In this document: positions 1 through 6,475 of the stretch, one piece after another | How positions within the stretch are numbered: the stretch's first letter is position 1 | How the letters are laid out: each line of letters opens with the position of its first letter | Assembly (NCBI RefSeq): GCF_000972705.2 | Contig: NZ_LATL02000028.1 | Span: 1 to 8,333 of the forward strand | Reading direction: 5' to 3' | Source of the DNA: Limnoraphis robusta CS-951 | GTDB taxonomy: Bacteria > Cyanobacteriota > Cyanobacteriia > Cyanobacteriales > Microcoleaceae | DNA length: 8,333 nucleotides | Position numbers and translations under genes: made by a program | Notes under the pieces: model-generated | Told to the model about the DNA's origin: nothing | The model's database searches: none | What the model saw: only the letters and a program-made list of their open reading frames with translations

Positions 1-246
1 CAATAAGAGTGAAAATAGAATCTCTGTAGCTTGGGTAGAACGAAGTGAAACCTAACAGTTAAAGAAAGTGAAACTAAACAATTATCTTTCACTGTTGGGT
101 TTTGTACCTCAACCCAACCTACACAATAAGAGTGAAAATAGAATCTCTGTAGGTTGGGTAGAACGAAGTGAAACCCAATAGTTAAAGAAAGTGAAACTAA
201 ACAATTATCTTTCACTGTTGGGTTTCGTACCTCAACCCAACCTACA
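1..246. repeat. Two tandem copies of a 123-bp unit with internal inverted repeat
   Basis: Bases 1-123 and 124-246 are the same unit and differ at only four positions (30/153, 53/176, 56/179, 103/226). Each copy begins CAATAAGAGTG and holds an imperfect inverted repeat. In copy 2 the left arm starts GTAGGTTGGGT at 149 and the right arm ends ACCCAACCTAC at 245, with a second paired block (GAAACCCAA near 170-178 against TTGGGTTTC at 218-226). A smaller nested inverted repeat, AGTGAAA/TTTCACT, sits in the loop. GTAGGTTGGGT/AACGAAACCCAAC palindromes are familiar from memory as abundant intergenic repeats of filamentous cyanobacteria. The unit is non-coding and may start further left, because the window opens at a unit boundary. 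It could fold on either strand and act as a terminator between the unseen upstream gene and the gene at 346. Confidence 0.9.
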
Positions 247-285
247 CAATGAGTTGAAAATTTTTATAACATTTTGGCTAAACAG

Positions 286-314
286 TTGATTTTTGTGGCA
301 AACTAAAGTATTAC
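286..314 (+). promoter_or_regulatory. Candidate sigma70-type promoter for the gene at 346
   Basis: TTGATT (286-291) and TATTAC (309-314) are separated by exactly 17 bases. Each matches its consensus hexamer at four of six positions. The implied start near 321 gives a leader of about 25 nt before the ATG at 346. This is pattern matching only. Confidence 0.35.
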
Positions 315-345
315 CATGATCTCCAGGCGTTAGATGAGGTGCAGC

Positions 346-1770
346 ATGAATACAGACTTACTGCTTCAGCTTAAACGAGAATTTCAGATTTTAGTTGAAC
401 AGATGAAAATTGTCTTCTGTCCTCAGAATGATATCCAACCACACGCCTATGATATTCTACAGTTCAAAGTTCCGTTGCAAAACCTTCGGAGTCGTTTGCA
501 GACGGAAAAACAAAATCATGCAAATTTTGGAGATTTGGATAAATTAGAAATTCTCTGGGCTGATGAACAAACCAAGCAAAAATGGCATCAAAAACGAGAT
601 CAGCAAGAAGAACTTTTAGAACGTTTATTGATCCATGATAATCTGCTTTTGTGTTTCAGTGACTTTATTCGATACAATTCTCACCGAGATCCTTTCAATC
701 TAATTTCGCTTTTACATCATCTCCTCGAATTTATGGCGATTGATATTCGCCGCTATACTCACTTTCCCCATTTAGCGATCGCCTACGAAGGAATAGAAGC
801 TTTACAGTCTAATATTAGACAGTTTATAAATCGTTTAAAAAAACAACTCACTCCCGCCGAAAAGCAAAAACAGAAAAGATTTTATTCTTTAATTTTAGAG
901 TTAGAAGAATATCAGTCTATTATTCAACCGCAAACCGAACTATTTTCCCAAGAAAAAGCTGAGTTAGAACAGCAAAAGCAACAGTGGTATCAACAACAAG
1001 AAGAACTAAAAAACAGACAGCAAGCTGAGTTTGAACAACAAAAAGCTTGGTTAGAAGAACAAAAAGCTGCATTAAAGCGAGAACAGGAAGCGTTAATTCT
1101 GCCGAAAATAGACAGTTTTTCTCCCCTGAAGTCAGAGTTAAAATTAGATAAAAAACCTGCTAACCGCCCGAGAATGAGTTTAAGTCCCTTGCTATTATTA
1201 GCCTTTGTGACTGCGATTTTAGGCGGCATTCAATTCCTCCCAAAAGCCTCAGTCAACTCTCAACAAAAAATGAGTGTTTTGGCAGAAAATCAACCCCTTG
1301 AACTGCGATTAAAATCGGCTCAAGCTTTAGCAAGAGAAGCCAGCCAAACCGTAGAAAATCCACCTTTATCTTTAACTGCTTGGAAAGAAGCTCAAGGAAA
1401 ATGGCAAGATGCGATCGCAGTATTAGAAGAAATGCCAGAAAGTCAAGTTAAATCAGAACCCGTTCAACAACAATTAGCAATTTATCAAGAAGATTATAAC
1501 TGGGCGAGTCAAAAGTTAATTCAAGAACAAACGGCGATCGCAAATTTTAAAACGGCTCAAAAACTGGGTTTAGAAGCATCTGTTTTAGTGAAAAATCCAC
1601 GTAATTCTTTAGAAGTTTGGCAACAAGCCCAAAACCAATGGCAAACCGCAATTAACTTACTAGAAACCATTCCAAATGATGCTTTAATTGCCCCTCAAGT
1701 TCAAGAAAAATTAGTCTTTTATCGGCTCAATTCTCAAGAAATCGAAAAACGAATTATGAATTATGAATGA
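346..1770 (+). CDS. Unrecognised coiled-coil, single-pass membrane protein with two C-terminal repeats
   Basis: I do not recognise the family. The ATG at 346 is preferred over the in-frame ATG at 334 because GAGGT (336-340) lies five bases before it; this gives 474 residues. Residues 1-195 look mostly helical and soluble. About 200-250 is a Q/E/K-rich coiled coil (EQQK, EEQK, KREQEAL). About 279-298 is a hydrophobic membrane span (LSPLLLLAFVTAILGGIQFL) preceded by a basic stretch (KLDKKPANRPR), which suggests the N-terminus is cytoplasmic and the C-terminus outside or lumenal. Two repeats follow with a spacing of 79 residues (about 325-391 and 404-470), sharing the pattern W..AQ..WQ.AI..LE..P and a later VQ..L..Y. 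Three HIP1 octamers lie in the gene. The last residues (IMNYE) and the stop are made of GAATTAT heptamers, so the C-terminus may have been altered by repeat growth. Confidence 0.85.
   Translation: MNTDLLLQLKREFQILVEQMKIVFCPQNDIQPHAYDILQFKVPLQNLRSRLQTEKQNHANFGDLDKLEILWADEQTKQKWHQKRDQQEELLERLLIHDNLLLCFSDFIRYNSHRDPFNLISLLHHLLEFMAIDIRRYTHFPHLAIAYEGIEALQSNIRQFINRLKKQLTPAEKQKQKRFYSLILELEEYQSIIQPQTELFSQEKAELEQQKQQWYQQQEELKNRQQAEFEQQKAWLEEQKAALKREQEALILPKIDSFSPLKSELKLDKKPANRPRMSLSPLLLLAFVTAILGGIQFLPKASVNSQQKMSVLAENQPLELRLKSAQALAREASQTVENPPLSLTAWKEAQGKWQDAIAVLEEMPESQVKSEPVQQQLAIYQEDYNWASQKLIQEQTAIANFKTAQKLGLEASVLVKNPRNSLEVWQQAQNQWQTAINLLETIPNDALIAPQVQEKLVFYRLNSQEIEKRIMNYE
775..782. repeat. HIP1 octamer
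   Basis: Perfect GCGATCGC, the highly iterated palindrome of cyanobacterial genomes. It is read in frame as Ala-Ile-Ala within the N-terminal helical part of the gene at 346. Confidence 0.9.
1411..1418. repeat. HIP1 octamer
   Basis: Perfect GCGATCGC, read as Ala-Ile-Ala inside the first C-terminal repeat of the gene at 346. Confidence 0.9.
1534..1541. repeat. HIP1 octamer
   Basis: Perfect GCGATCGC, read as Ala-Ile-Ala between the two C-terminal repeats of the gene at 346. Confidence 0.9.
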
Positions 1771-1771
1771 T
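1751..1771 (+). repeat. GAATTAT heptamer repeat across the stop codon
   Basis: GAATTAT occurs twice (1751-1757, 1758-1764) followed by a degenerate GAATGAT (1765-1771). The tract encodes the last residues of the upstream protein and supplies its TGA stop at 1768-1770. It abuts the C-rich heptamer tract that follows. Confidence 0.75.
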
Positions 1772-1776
1772 CAATC

Positions 1777-1818
1777 TTCCCTGTCCCCTGTCCCCCGTTC
1801 CCTGTCCCCTGTCCCCGA
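1777..1818 (+). repeat. Short tandem heptanucleotide repeat, six units
   Basis: Six consecutive 7-mers of the form TYCCCYG: TTCCCTG, TCCCCTG, TCCCCCG, TTCCCTG, TCCCCTG and TCCCCGA. Short tandemly repeated heptamers (STRR) are a known feature of filamentous cyanobacterial genomes. The same motif recurs at 6329-6356. Confidence 0.9.
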
Positions 1819-1836
1819 TCTTCAAGAATGAGAGGT

Positions 1837-1854
1837 AATGTAAAAAAATATTAC
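1837..1854 (-). promoter_or_regulatory. HLR1-like element, possible RpaB site upstream of apcA
   Basis: On the minus strand the sequence reads GTAATATT, two bases, then TTTACATT. The HLR1 box bound by the response regulator RpaB is two (G/T)TTACA(T/A)(T/A) octamers separated by two bases. The second octamer here matches 8/8 and the first 6/8. The overlapping + strand sequence is also a perfect inverted repeat, GTAAT-N10-ATTAC (1835-1854). If the promoter proposed at 1868-1895 is right, the box lies about 47-64 bases upstream of the transcription start, where an activating site would fit. It is A/T-rich, so a chance match is possible. Confidence 0.4.
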
Positions 1855-1867
1855 GATACCACTAATA

Positions 1868-1895
1868 TTGTGAACCTGACGCCTCAAAATACATC
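1868..1895 (+). promoter_or_regulatory. Candidate apcA promoter
   Basis: TTGTGA (1868-1873) and TACATC (1890-1895) are 16 bases apart. A start near 1901-1902 would place the first leader stem-loop (GGTAGT at 1901) at the very 5' end of the mRNA. TAATAT at 1863-1868 is a rival -10 but has no good -35 partner. The hexamers are weak, as is common for cyanobacterial promoters helped by an activator. Confidence 0.3.
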
Positions 1896-1900
1896 CGGTA

Positions 1901-2197
1901 GGTAGTAAAAATTGTTGGGCTACTGCTGTCCCAGCGAACTACCAGATTGGATCGTCAGGCAGGAAATGTAACTTTATGTTGCGATGCCACAAGCAGGGGC
2001 AACAGGTTAAAAAGCTGCAAGGCGGTACTGATCAGCCAAGTTGAGTGTCAAACGGCATCAGCTAGTCCTCTTGACAGGACAGCACTTAACAGGGTTTCAT
2101 TCGGGTTAACCCCAAAAAATGATCAACCGCGACAACCCGACAAAGGTGAGTCGAGGGTTGAATCAAGAACACGTTAGCTAAAACTCTTTGGTAAAAA
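1901..2197 (+). promoter_or_regulatory. Long structured 5' leader of the apc operon
   Basis: About 300 bases precede apcA without a convincing gene. Three stem-loops are visible. GGTAGT (1901-1906) pairs with ACTACC (1938-1943), and TGGG (1916-1919) with CCCA (1930-1933) inside it. GCT-GTCCT (2061-2063, 2065-2069) pairs with AGGAC-AGC (2076-2083), with one bulged base. CAACCC-GAC (2133-2141) pairs with GTC-GA-GGGTTG (2150-2160), with a two-base bulge. A palindrome GGGTTAACCC lies at 2103-2112. An open frame crosses 1947-2177, but its composition is unlike a protein and it has no ribosome site. Long leaders on phycobiliprotein mRNAs are known; a role in mRNA stability or translation control is inference. 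Confidence 0.5.
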
Positions 2198-2683
2198 ATG
2201 AGTATCGTCACTAAATCCATCGTGAATGCAGATGCTGAGGCTCGTTATCTCAGCCCTGGTGAGTTAGATCGAATCAAGGCATTTGTAACCTCTGGTGAGC
2301 GTCGGGTTCGTATCGCCGAAACCATGACCGCAGCTCGTGAGCGCATCATCAAAGAAGCTGGCAACCAACTGTTCCAAAAGCGTCCTGATGTTGTTTCTCC
2401 GGGTGGAAACGCCTATGGTCAAGAAATGACTGCAACTTGCTTGCGTGACTTGGACTACTACCTCCGTCTAGTAACCTACGGAATCGTAGCAGGTGACGTT
2501 ACTCCCATCGAAGAAATCGGAATCGTGGGCGTTCGTGAAATGTACAAGTCTCTCGGTACCCCCATCGAGGCTGTTGCAGAAGGAGTTCGCGCTATGAAGA
2601 GCGTTGCTACCTCCTTGCTGTCTGGTGAAGATGCTTCCGAAGCCGGATCATACTTCGATTATTTAGTCGGTGCAATGTCATAG
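2198..2683 (+). CDS. apcA: Allophycocyanin alpha subunit
   Basis: The 161-residue product has the exact usual length of ApcA and its sequence throughout, from [20 protein letters not shown] to the [11 protein letters not shown] end. ApcA pairs with ApcB as (alpha-beta) monomers that assemble into trimeric discs of the phycobilisome core, which passes excitation energy to the photosystems on the cytoplasmic face of the thylakoid. Cys81, in the [10 protein letters not shown] segment, is the attachment site for one phycocyanobilin; the nearby Arg and Asp residues contact the chromophore. The start is set by the family N-terminus. The usual purine-rich ribosome site is missing (TTTGGTAAAAA directly precedes the ATG). 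First gene of apcABC, 80 bases before apcB. Confidence 0.98.
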   Translation: MSIVTKSIVNADAEARYLSPGELDRIKAFVTSGERRVRIAETMTAARERIIKEAGNQLFQKRPDVVSPGGNAYGQEMTATCLRDLDYYLRLVTYGIVAGDVTPIEEIGIVGVREMYKSLGTPIEAVAEGVRAMKSVATSLLSGEDASEAGSYFDYLVGAMS

Positions 2684-2691
2684 GATGATCT

Positions 2692-2710
2692 TTTGCTCCC
2701 CTGGAGCGAA
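2692..2710 (+). other. Stem-loop between apcA and apcB
   Basis: TTTGCTCC (2692-2699) pairs with GGAGCGAA (2703-2710) around a CCT loop, giving eight pairs including one T-G wobble, nine bases after the apcA stop. No T-run follows, so it looks more like an mRNA-stabilising or processing hairpin than a terminator. Confidence 0.5.
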
Positions 2711-2763
2711 CATTCAAGAATCTTAGATTCAGCAGCAACACTTAAGGAATTATAAAGCCAATC

Positions 2764-3249
2764 ATGCAAGACGCAATTACCGCCGTAATCAACTCCTCTG
2801 ACGTTCAAGGAAAGTACCTGGACTCCAACGCTCTCGATAAGCTGAAAGCTTATTTCGCCACTGGTGAACTGCGCGTTCGTGCTGCAAGCACCATCAGCGC
2901 TAACGCCGCTTCTATCGTTAAAGAAGCAGTTGCTAAGTCTCTGCTGTATTCAGATGTTACCCGCCCGGGCGGAAATATGTACACCACTCGTCGTTATGCA
3001 GCTTGCATCCGCGACTTGGATTACTACCTGCGTTATGCTACCTATGCAATGTTAGCTGGCGATCCTTCTATCTTGGACGAGCGTGTACTCAACGGTTTGA
3101 AAGAAACTTACAACTCTCTGGGTGTACCCATCGGTTCCACCGTGCAAGCCATTCAAGCCATGAAAGAAGTGACTGCTGGTTTAGTCGGCGCTGATGCTGG
3201 TAAAGAAATGGGCGTTTACTTCGACTACATCTGCTCTGGCTTAAGCTAG
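2764..3249 (+). CDS. apcB: Allophycocyanin beta subunit
   Basis: The 161-residue product matches ApcB throughout ([20 protein letters not shown] at the start, [12 protein letters not shown] at the end). It is the partner of ApcA in the phycobilisome core. Cys81, within [13 protein letters not shown], carries the phycocyanobilin. Asn71, in [11 protein letters not shown], corresponds to the conserved beta-subunit asparagine that is N-methylated in phycobiliproteins by the CpcM methyltransferase, tuning energy transfer. An AAGGA at 2744-2748 is the only ribosome-site candidate and lies 15 bases before the ATG, further than usual. Codon use and G+C are similar to apcA, as expected for very highly expressed genes. 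A 249-base gap separates it from apcC. Confidence 0.98.
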   Translation: MQDAITAVINSSDVQGKYLDSNALDKLKAYFATGELRVRAASTISANAASIVKEAVAKSLLYSDVTRPGGNMYTTRRYAACIRDLDYYLRYATYAMLAGDPSILDERVLNGLKETYNSLGVPIGSTVQAIQAMKEVTAGLVGADAGKEMGVYFDYICSGLS

Positions 3250-3498
3250 AACTGTTTAAGAAGACGAACCTGTTCAACAGGGGTGTAGAATTTTGAATCG
3301 ATTCTTTCCTTTGTTGAGTATTACTCAATCGTCTACAGCAAGGCTAGGGAAGTCCGTTGTGAGTGCTAGAGTGCTAAAGGCTTGTCTGAGTGAAATGATG
3401 AGTTTTCGTGAGCTAGTATTGACTCTGTGACTCCCAGCCTTCAATCGTTTAAAAAAGACTGTAAAGACTGGGAATTCTATTTTTGGAGAACCATTACC
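3250..3498 (+). other. apcB-apcC intergenic region with small stem-loops
   Basis: This 249-base stretch has no gene. It holds a hairpin CCTGT/ACAGG (3269-3281), a palindrome GAATCGATTC (3295-3304) within an AGAAT/ATTCT stem (3287-3305) followed by a T-rich stretch, a tandem 8-mer GAGTGCTA twice (3361-3376), and a TCCCAG (3432-3437)/CTGGGA (3468-3473) pair. Partial termination or processing here could lower apcC relative to apcAB, in keeping with the far smaller amount of linker needed in the core. I found no promoter that I would defend. Confidence 0.4.
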
Positions 3499-3702
3499 AT
3501 GAGAATGTTTAAAGTCACGGCTTGTGTTCCGAGCCAAAGCCGTATCCGCACTCAGCGAGAATTACAAAATACCTACTTTACCAAATTAGTTCCTTACGAT
3601 AACTGGTTCCGTGAACAGCAACGGATTATGAAAATGGGCGGTAGAATCGTTAAGGTTGAATTAGCGACGGGTAAGCCTGGAATGAATACAGGATTGCTGT
3701 AA
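3499..3702 (+). CDS. apcC: Allophycocyanin-associated small core linker (LC 7.8)
   Basis: The 67-residue product has the classic ApcC sequence (MRMFKVTACVPSQSRIRTQR, then TYFTKLVPYDNWFREQQRI and VKVELATGKPG) and the usual length of 67-68. It is a CpcD-type linker that sits in the central opening of an allophycocyanin trimer and caps the core cylinder. The ATG at 3499 is chosen because the family starts MRMF and because GGAGA (3485-3489) lies nine bases upstream; the frame is open further back to 3427, but that extension has no family counterpart. It is the last gene of apcABC, with hairpins just after it. Confidence 0.97.
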   Translation: MRMFKVTACVPSQSRIRTQRELQNTYFTKLVPYDNWFREQQRIMKMGGRIVKVELATGKPGMNTGLL

Positions 3703-3713
3703 GTATGTTCCCG

Positions 3714-3764
3714 CGCCACAACCCAAAACGGGTTTGGCGAGGGATGAGATCGGTTCGATCTCCC
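3714..3764 (+). terminator. Twin hairpins ending the apc operon
   Basis: The first stem is CGCCA-c-AACCC (3714-3724) with GGGTT-TGGCG (3730-3739), ten pairs around an AAAAC loop with one bulged C. The second is GAGATCG (3746-3752) with CGATCTC (3756-3762), around GTT, extendable by GG/CC. No T-run follows either stem directly; the next 50 bases are only moderately T-rich. Strong stems without a U-tract are common at cyanobacterial gene ends, so the call is termination or 3'-end protection. The next gene starts 112 bases after the second stem, so read-through is possible. Confidence 0.6.
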
Positions 3765-3876
3765 TACCGAACGACGAATCTCAGACTTTCAATTCTAATT
3801 CCTTTGTTATATCTTTTTGAGTTGCTCTCGTCAGCTATTATAAATGGGTGTAGCAGGACTTTGGCGGGAGATGCAG

Positions 3877-6075
3877 ATGAAAAATTGGGAATTTCTGCTT
3901 CAAAGAGAAGGAGATACAACTTGGCTTCCTCTGGAAACTCCAGATGTGGAGATTTTAGAAGGGCGTTATCGGGTTGTCGCTCGTTCCGGTTATCCGAACG
4001 CTAAGATATCCGTCCGCATCACTCATCATGCTCTAGAAGAAACCCCTCCGGTTCGGCGTGTTCAAACTCGCACCACCAATACCTCAGCCGAGGGATTATT
4101 GATTGTTATTCCCTACACTCGTCTGAAGCCCGGAATCTGGGATCTGTCCTGTGATCCTCAACTTCAGCCCACTCTCGTTAGTAAATCTTCTGATAATTCG
4201 GTTAAACTGCGGGTTCTCTCCAATGACTCTGAACCGTTAGAGCAACTCCCCCGCATTGATGAATCTTTGAGTTCCGACTCAGAATTTGAAACTCCCGATC
4301 TGTCGGAAAGTTCAGAAGAAATGACACAGACGACTTCTTCCGATAAACCCTTAGTTGAAGTCATTGATCAACGTAATACCACCTCTGAAACCCAACCTCC
4401 ATCCCCCCAACAAGAGTTAACCGCAACTCCACAGACGGAACTCTCAAGCGATGATTCTGAACAAGCCGAAGCCTTGGATGTCTCACCCGTTTCCATCGTT
4501 GATATTGAATCGCTCAATGGCGATGATCAACCAGCCGTTACGCCCCAGTCGCCATCTCATTCGGGAATTGTTGAGGTACAACTCACCCTCGAAAAAGAAT
4601 CCTACGTTGCCAAATTAGGACAGGCTTTGTTAATTTCTGGACGGGTTGAAGACGCTGAATCTTTTGAACCCTCAAATAGCCAACCCCTAGAACAGTCCAT
4701 TGATCAGCCTTGTTTGCACGTTTATCTACGCGATCCGCATAATTCTAATATTTTACTGCACGTCCAACAGCCAATACCCCTATCAATTATCCCCATCCCC
4801 TTTTCCTGTTTAGTTTATCTTCCCTTTGAATGTAAAACTCGCCTGATTTTGGGAGAAATTATGATTTCTAGTAACGGTGTTCCTGTTACTAGCCATCTAT
4901 TTACCATCGCCACTCAAGTGGAACATCTTCTCGACGCAATAGGAACTGACGTCAGTCCTGAAGAACAGATCGAGATCATAACCGATGAATCTGATCCGGT
5001 TGAAGCGACAACTCGCTTACATCTGATCGATCCAAACGCCCTTCCCGAACCTGAACCAATATCAGAACCTTATTCTCGTCGTCCTACCGTTCCCGTTATT
5101 CAAGCCAATCCTCAAACCAATCAGCCCTTAACAACAGCGTCTTCTCTAGAACTCCCAAGCTTTGGTCATTTTCGCTCTGAGAATGCAAATCCTCCTGTAG
5201 AGGTGACTACTTCCTCCAAGAAAACAACTTCCGCTTCTTCTGAGTTGGCGGATGCGGAAATTCTCACCCCAACTGAAGAACCCTTGATGGCGACGAGCGC
5301 CTTTGAAGATGACTCCGACAGCAATGAAGAAAGTCAGTTCGTTCAAGTTTCACCCGTTGATCCGGCTTTTCAATCCTTAAATCTTGAAAATCGCTTTTGG
5401 TCACGCTTAAACGCTCTCGCTCAAGATCGAGACTTGTCTCAATGGATGAAGCAAGCCAAACCCACACCAATGCCTGAAACCTCCTTTATGCAAACTCGGG
5501 CTGAATCTCCCGAGACGGCTGTTGCTTCCCCATCGGTTCAAGCTGATCCGCTTTTTGTTCCCCTCGAAGATGATTTAGAATCTCAAGAAATTGTGGTGGA
5601 TGACGAAGCCGTTGATGCGTCACCGTTGTCATATTCCCGAGAGCGAACCCTGCGGTTGGTAGACTCTCATCCCACTCAAGCGTCAACCTCCGAAACTTCA
5701 GCAACATTATCAGAAGATGAACCGATTGCACCTCCGATTTTAGAAATCATTAATCCAGAAATTATTGCAGGTCGAACGGTGAAAGTTCGGGTGCGTATGA
5801 ATGAGAATTTACCGCGAATTTATGTCAAAATATGGGTGTACGATCGCCAATCTCGGACTATTGTAGACGGGCCGCGCTGGTTAACTGAGTTTTCACCGAA
5901 TGGTTTTAACCAAATTGAAACAACGGTGAACTTAGAGATTGCTTACGGTAGTTTAGAGGTTCAATTTGAGGCGATCGCAGTTGAAATGCAGACTCAACGA
6001 GAAAGTCATAAAGTCATCGTCGAACGTTCTGTGATTCCTCCGGCGGCTCCAACTTTACCTCTAGAGGAGAAATGA
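3877..6075 (+). CDS. Unrecognised large acidic protein with disordered linkers, downstream of apcC
   Basis: I cannot name the family. The ATG at 3877 is preferred because GGGAG (3866-3870) lies six bases before it; earlier in-frame ATGs at 3844 and 3871 lack a ribosome site. This gives 732 residues. Residues 1-113 form a compact beta-rich domain (MKNWEFLLQREGDTTWLPLE... LLIVIPYTRLKPGIWDLSC) that looks strongly conserved in style. About 114-228 is Ser/Thr/Glu/Pro-rich and probably disordered. About 230-355 is a second beta-rich segment (IVEVQLTLEKESYVAKLGQALLISG... SHLFTIATQ). About 356-610 is again low-complexity, interrupted by a helix-like block near 498-526 (FQSLNLENRFWSRLNALAQD). About 615-718 is a beta-sandwich-like C-terminus (ILEIINPEIIAGRTVKVRVR...). 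There is no signal peptide or membrane span, so it is probably cytoplasmic. It is co-oriented with apcABC but separated by 174 bases with hairpins. A scaffolding or assembly role is only a guess. Confidence 0.88.
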   Translation: MKNWEFLLQREGDTTWLPLETPDVEILEGRYRVVARSGYPNAKISVRITHHALEETPPVRRVQTRTTNTSAEGLLIVIPYTRLKPGIWDLSCDPQLQPTLVSKSSDNSVKLRVLSNDSEPLEQLPRIDESLSSDSEFETPDLSESSEEMTQTTSSDKPLVEVIDQRNTTSETQPPSPQQELTATPQTELSSDDSEQAEALDVSPVSIVDIESLNGDDQPAVTPQSPSHSGIVEVQLTLEKESYVAKLGQALLISGRVEDAESFEPSNSQPLEQSIDQPCLHVYLRDPHNSNILLHVQQPIPLSIIPIPFSCLVYLPFECKTRLILGEIMISSNGVPVTSHLFTIATQVEHLLDAIGTDVSPEEQIEIITDESDPVEATTRLHLIDPNALPEPEPISEPYSRRPTVPVIQANPQTNQPLTTASSLELPSFGHFRSENANPPVEVTTSSKKTTSASSELADAEILTPTEEPLMATSAFEDDSDSNEESQFVQVSPVDPAFQSLNLENRFWSRLNALAQDRDLSQWMKQAKPTPMPETSFMQTRAESPETAVASPSVQADPLFVPLEDDLESQEIVVDDEAVDASPLSYSRERTLRLVDSHPTQASTSETSATLSEDEPIAPPILEIINPEIIAGRTVKVRVRMNENLPRIYVKIWVYDRQSRTIVDGPRWLTEFSPNGFNQIETTVNLEIAYGSLEVQFEAIAVEMQTQRESHKVIVERSVIPPAAPTLPLEEK
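5971..5978. repeat. HIP1 octamer
   Basis: Perfect GCGATCGC in the C-terminal domain of the 732-residue protein, again read as Ala-Ile-Ala. Confidence 0.9.
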
Positions 6076-6221
6076 GTTGAGAAAAGGTCTTGACAATTCC
6101 CGATCTACAGACACTCAAATCCTCTTAAGTCAAGTGGGCGATTTTCTAGTCAAATAGCAAGATCGTTTCGAGTTTCTTTCTTTTTAAGAGTCTGTTTTTA
6201 AACACGCACTCATTTTTGATG

Positions 6222-6251
6222 GGTAAAATTCGTTATCCTACGGGTTTTACC
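6222..6251 (+). terminator. Terminator-like stem after the 732-residue gene
   Basis: GGTAAAATTCGT (6222-6233) pairs with ACGGGTTTTACC (6240-6251) around TATCCT: twelve consecutive pairs, two of them T-G wobbles. GGGTTTTAT follows. The surrounding gap 6076-6328 holds no gene. A second, weaker long-range pairing, CTCTTAA (6122-6128) with TTAAGAG (6184-6190) followed by TCTGTTTTTA, may also contribute to termination. Confidence 0.5.
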
Positions 6252-6328
6252 TGGGTTTTATAGCACTACGCAAATTGGTTAGGACATTTTTAGATTCTGA
6301 AACCCTTTCATAGTCTGCTGATCCGGTG

Positions 6329-6369
6329 TTCCCTGTTCCCCGTTCCCTGTTCCCTAGCGCGTAGCGCTA
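6329..6369. repeat. Heptamer tandem repeat followed by a GC palindrome
   Basis: Four 7-mers TTCCCTG, TTCCCCG, TTCCCTG, TTCCCTA (6329-6356) repeat the motif seen at 1777-1818. The tract ends in TAGCGC-GTA-GCGCTA (6355-6369), a six-pair hairpin. Both lie about 110-150 bases upstream of the Hsp20 gene. Confidence 0.85.
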
Positions 6370-6396
6370 TAACAGTTGAAAAAAACGAGTCGATTC

Positions 6397-6468
6397 ATCT
6401 CATCTGATCCTCATCGGATTTGAGATCCATCTCGATTTTTAAATAAGCATTGAAAATTTTTTGAGGAG
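6397..6468 (+). promoter_or_regulatory. Structured leader of the Hsp20 gene, possible RNA thermometer
   Basis: ATCTCA (6397-6402) and ATCC (6407-6410) pair with GGAT (6416-6419) and TGAGAT (6421-6426), forming a stem-loop. In the alternative fold, TCCTCA (6408-6413) is perfectly complementary to TGAGGA (6462-6467), which contains the ribosome-binding site GAGGAG (6463-6468). The leader between them is A/T-rich and would melt easily. A leader hairpin that hides the ribosome site is known for hsp17 of Synechocystis; applying that here is inference. Confidence 0.4.
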
Positions 6469-6475
6469 TTTAAAC

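Noticed and set aside
1777..1818. C-rich 7-bp repeats considered as a CRISPR or recombination site
   Set aside because: The units are contiguous without spacers and match the cyanobacterial heptamer repeat class.
1947..2177. 76-codon open frame in the apc leader
   Set aside because: It has no ribosome site, a composition unlike a protein, and overlaps several stem-loops of the leader. It is best seen as non-coding.
3361..3376. GAGTGCTA repeated twice, resembling half of a CIRCE heat-shock operator
   Set aside because: CIRCE needs TTAGCACTC nine bases before GAGTGCTAA. Here the two copies are direct repeats and no inverted partner is present, and the position before apcC makes no sense for HrcA control.
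3427..3498. N-terminal extension of apcC by 24 codons
   Set aside because: ApcC proteins begin MRMF, and the GGAGA site supports the ATG at 3499. The upstream frame is chance.
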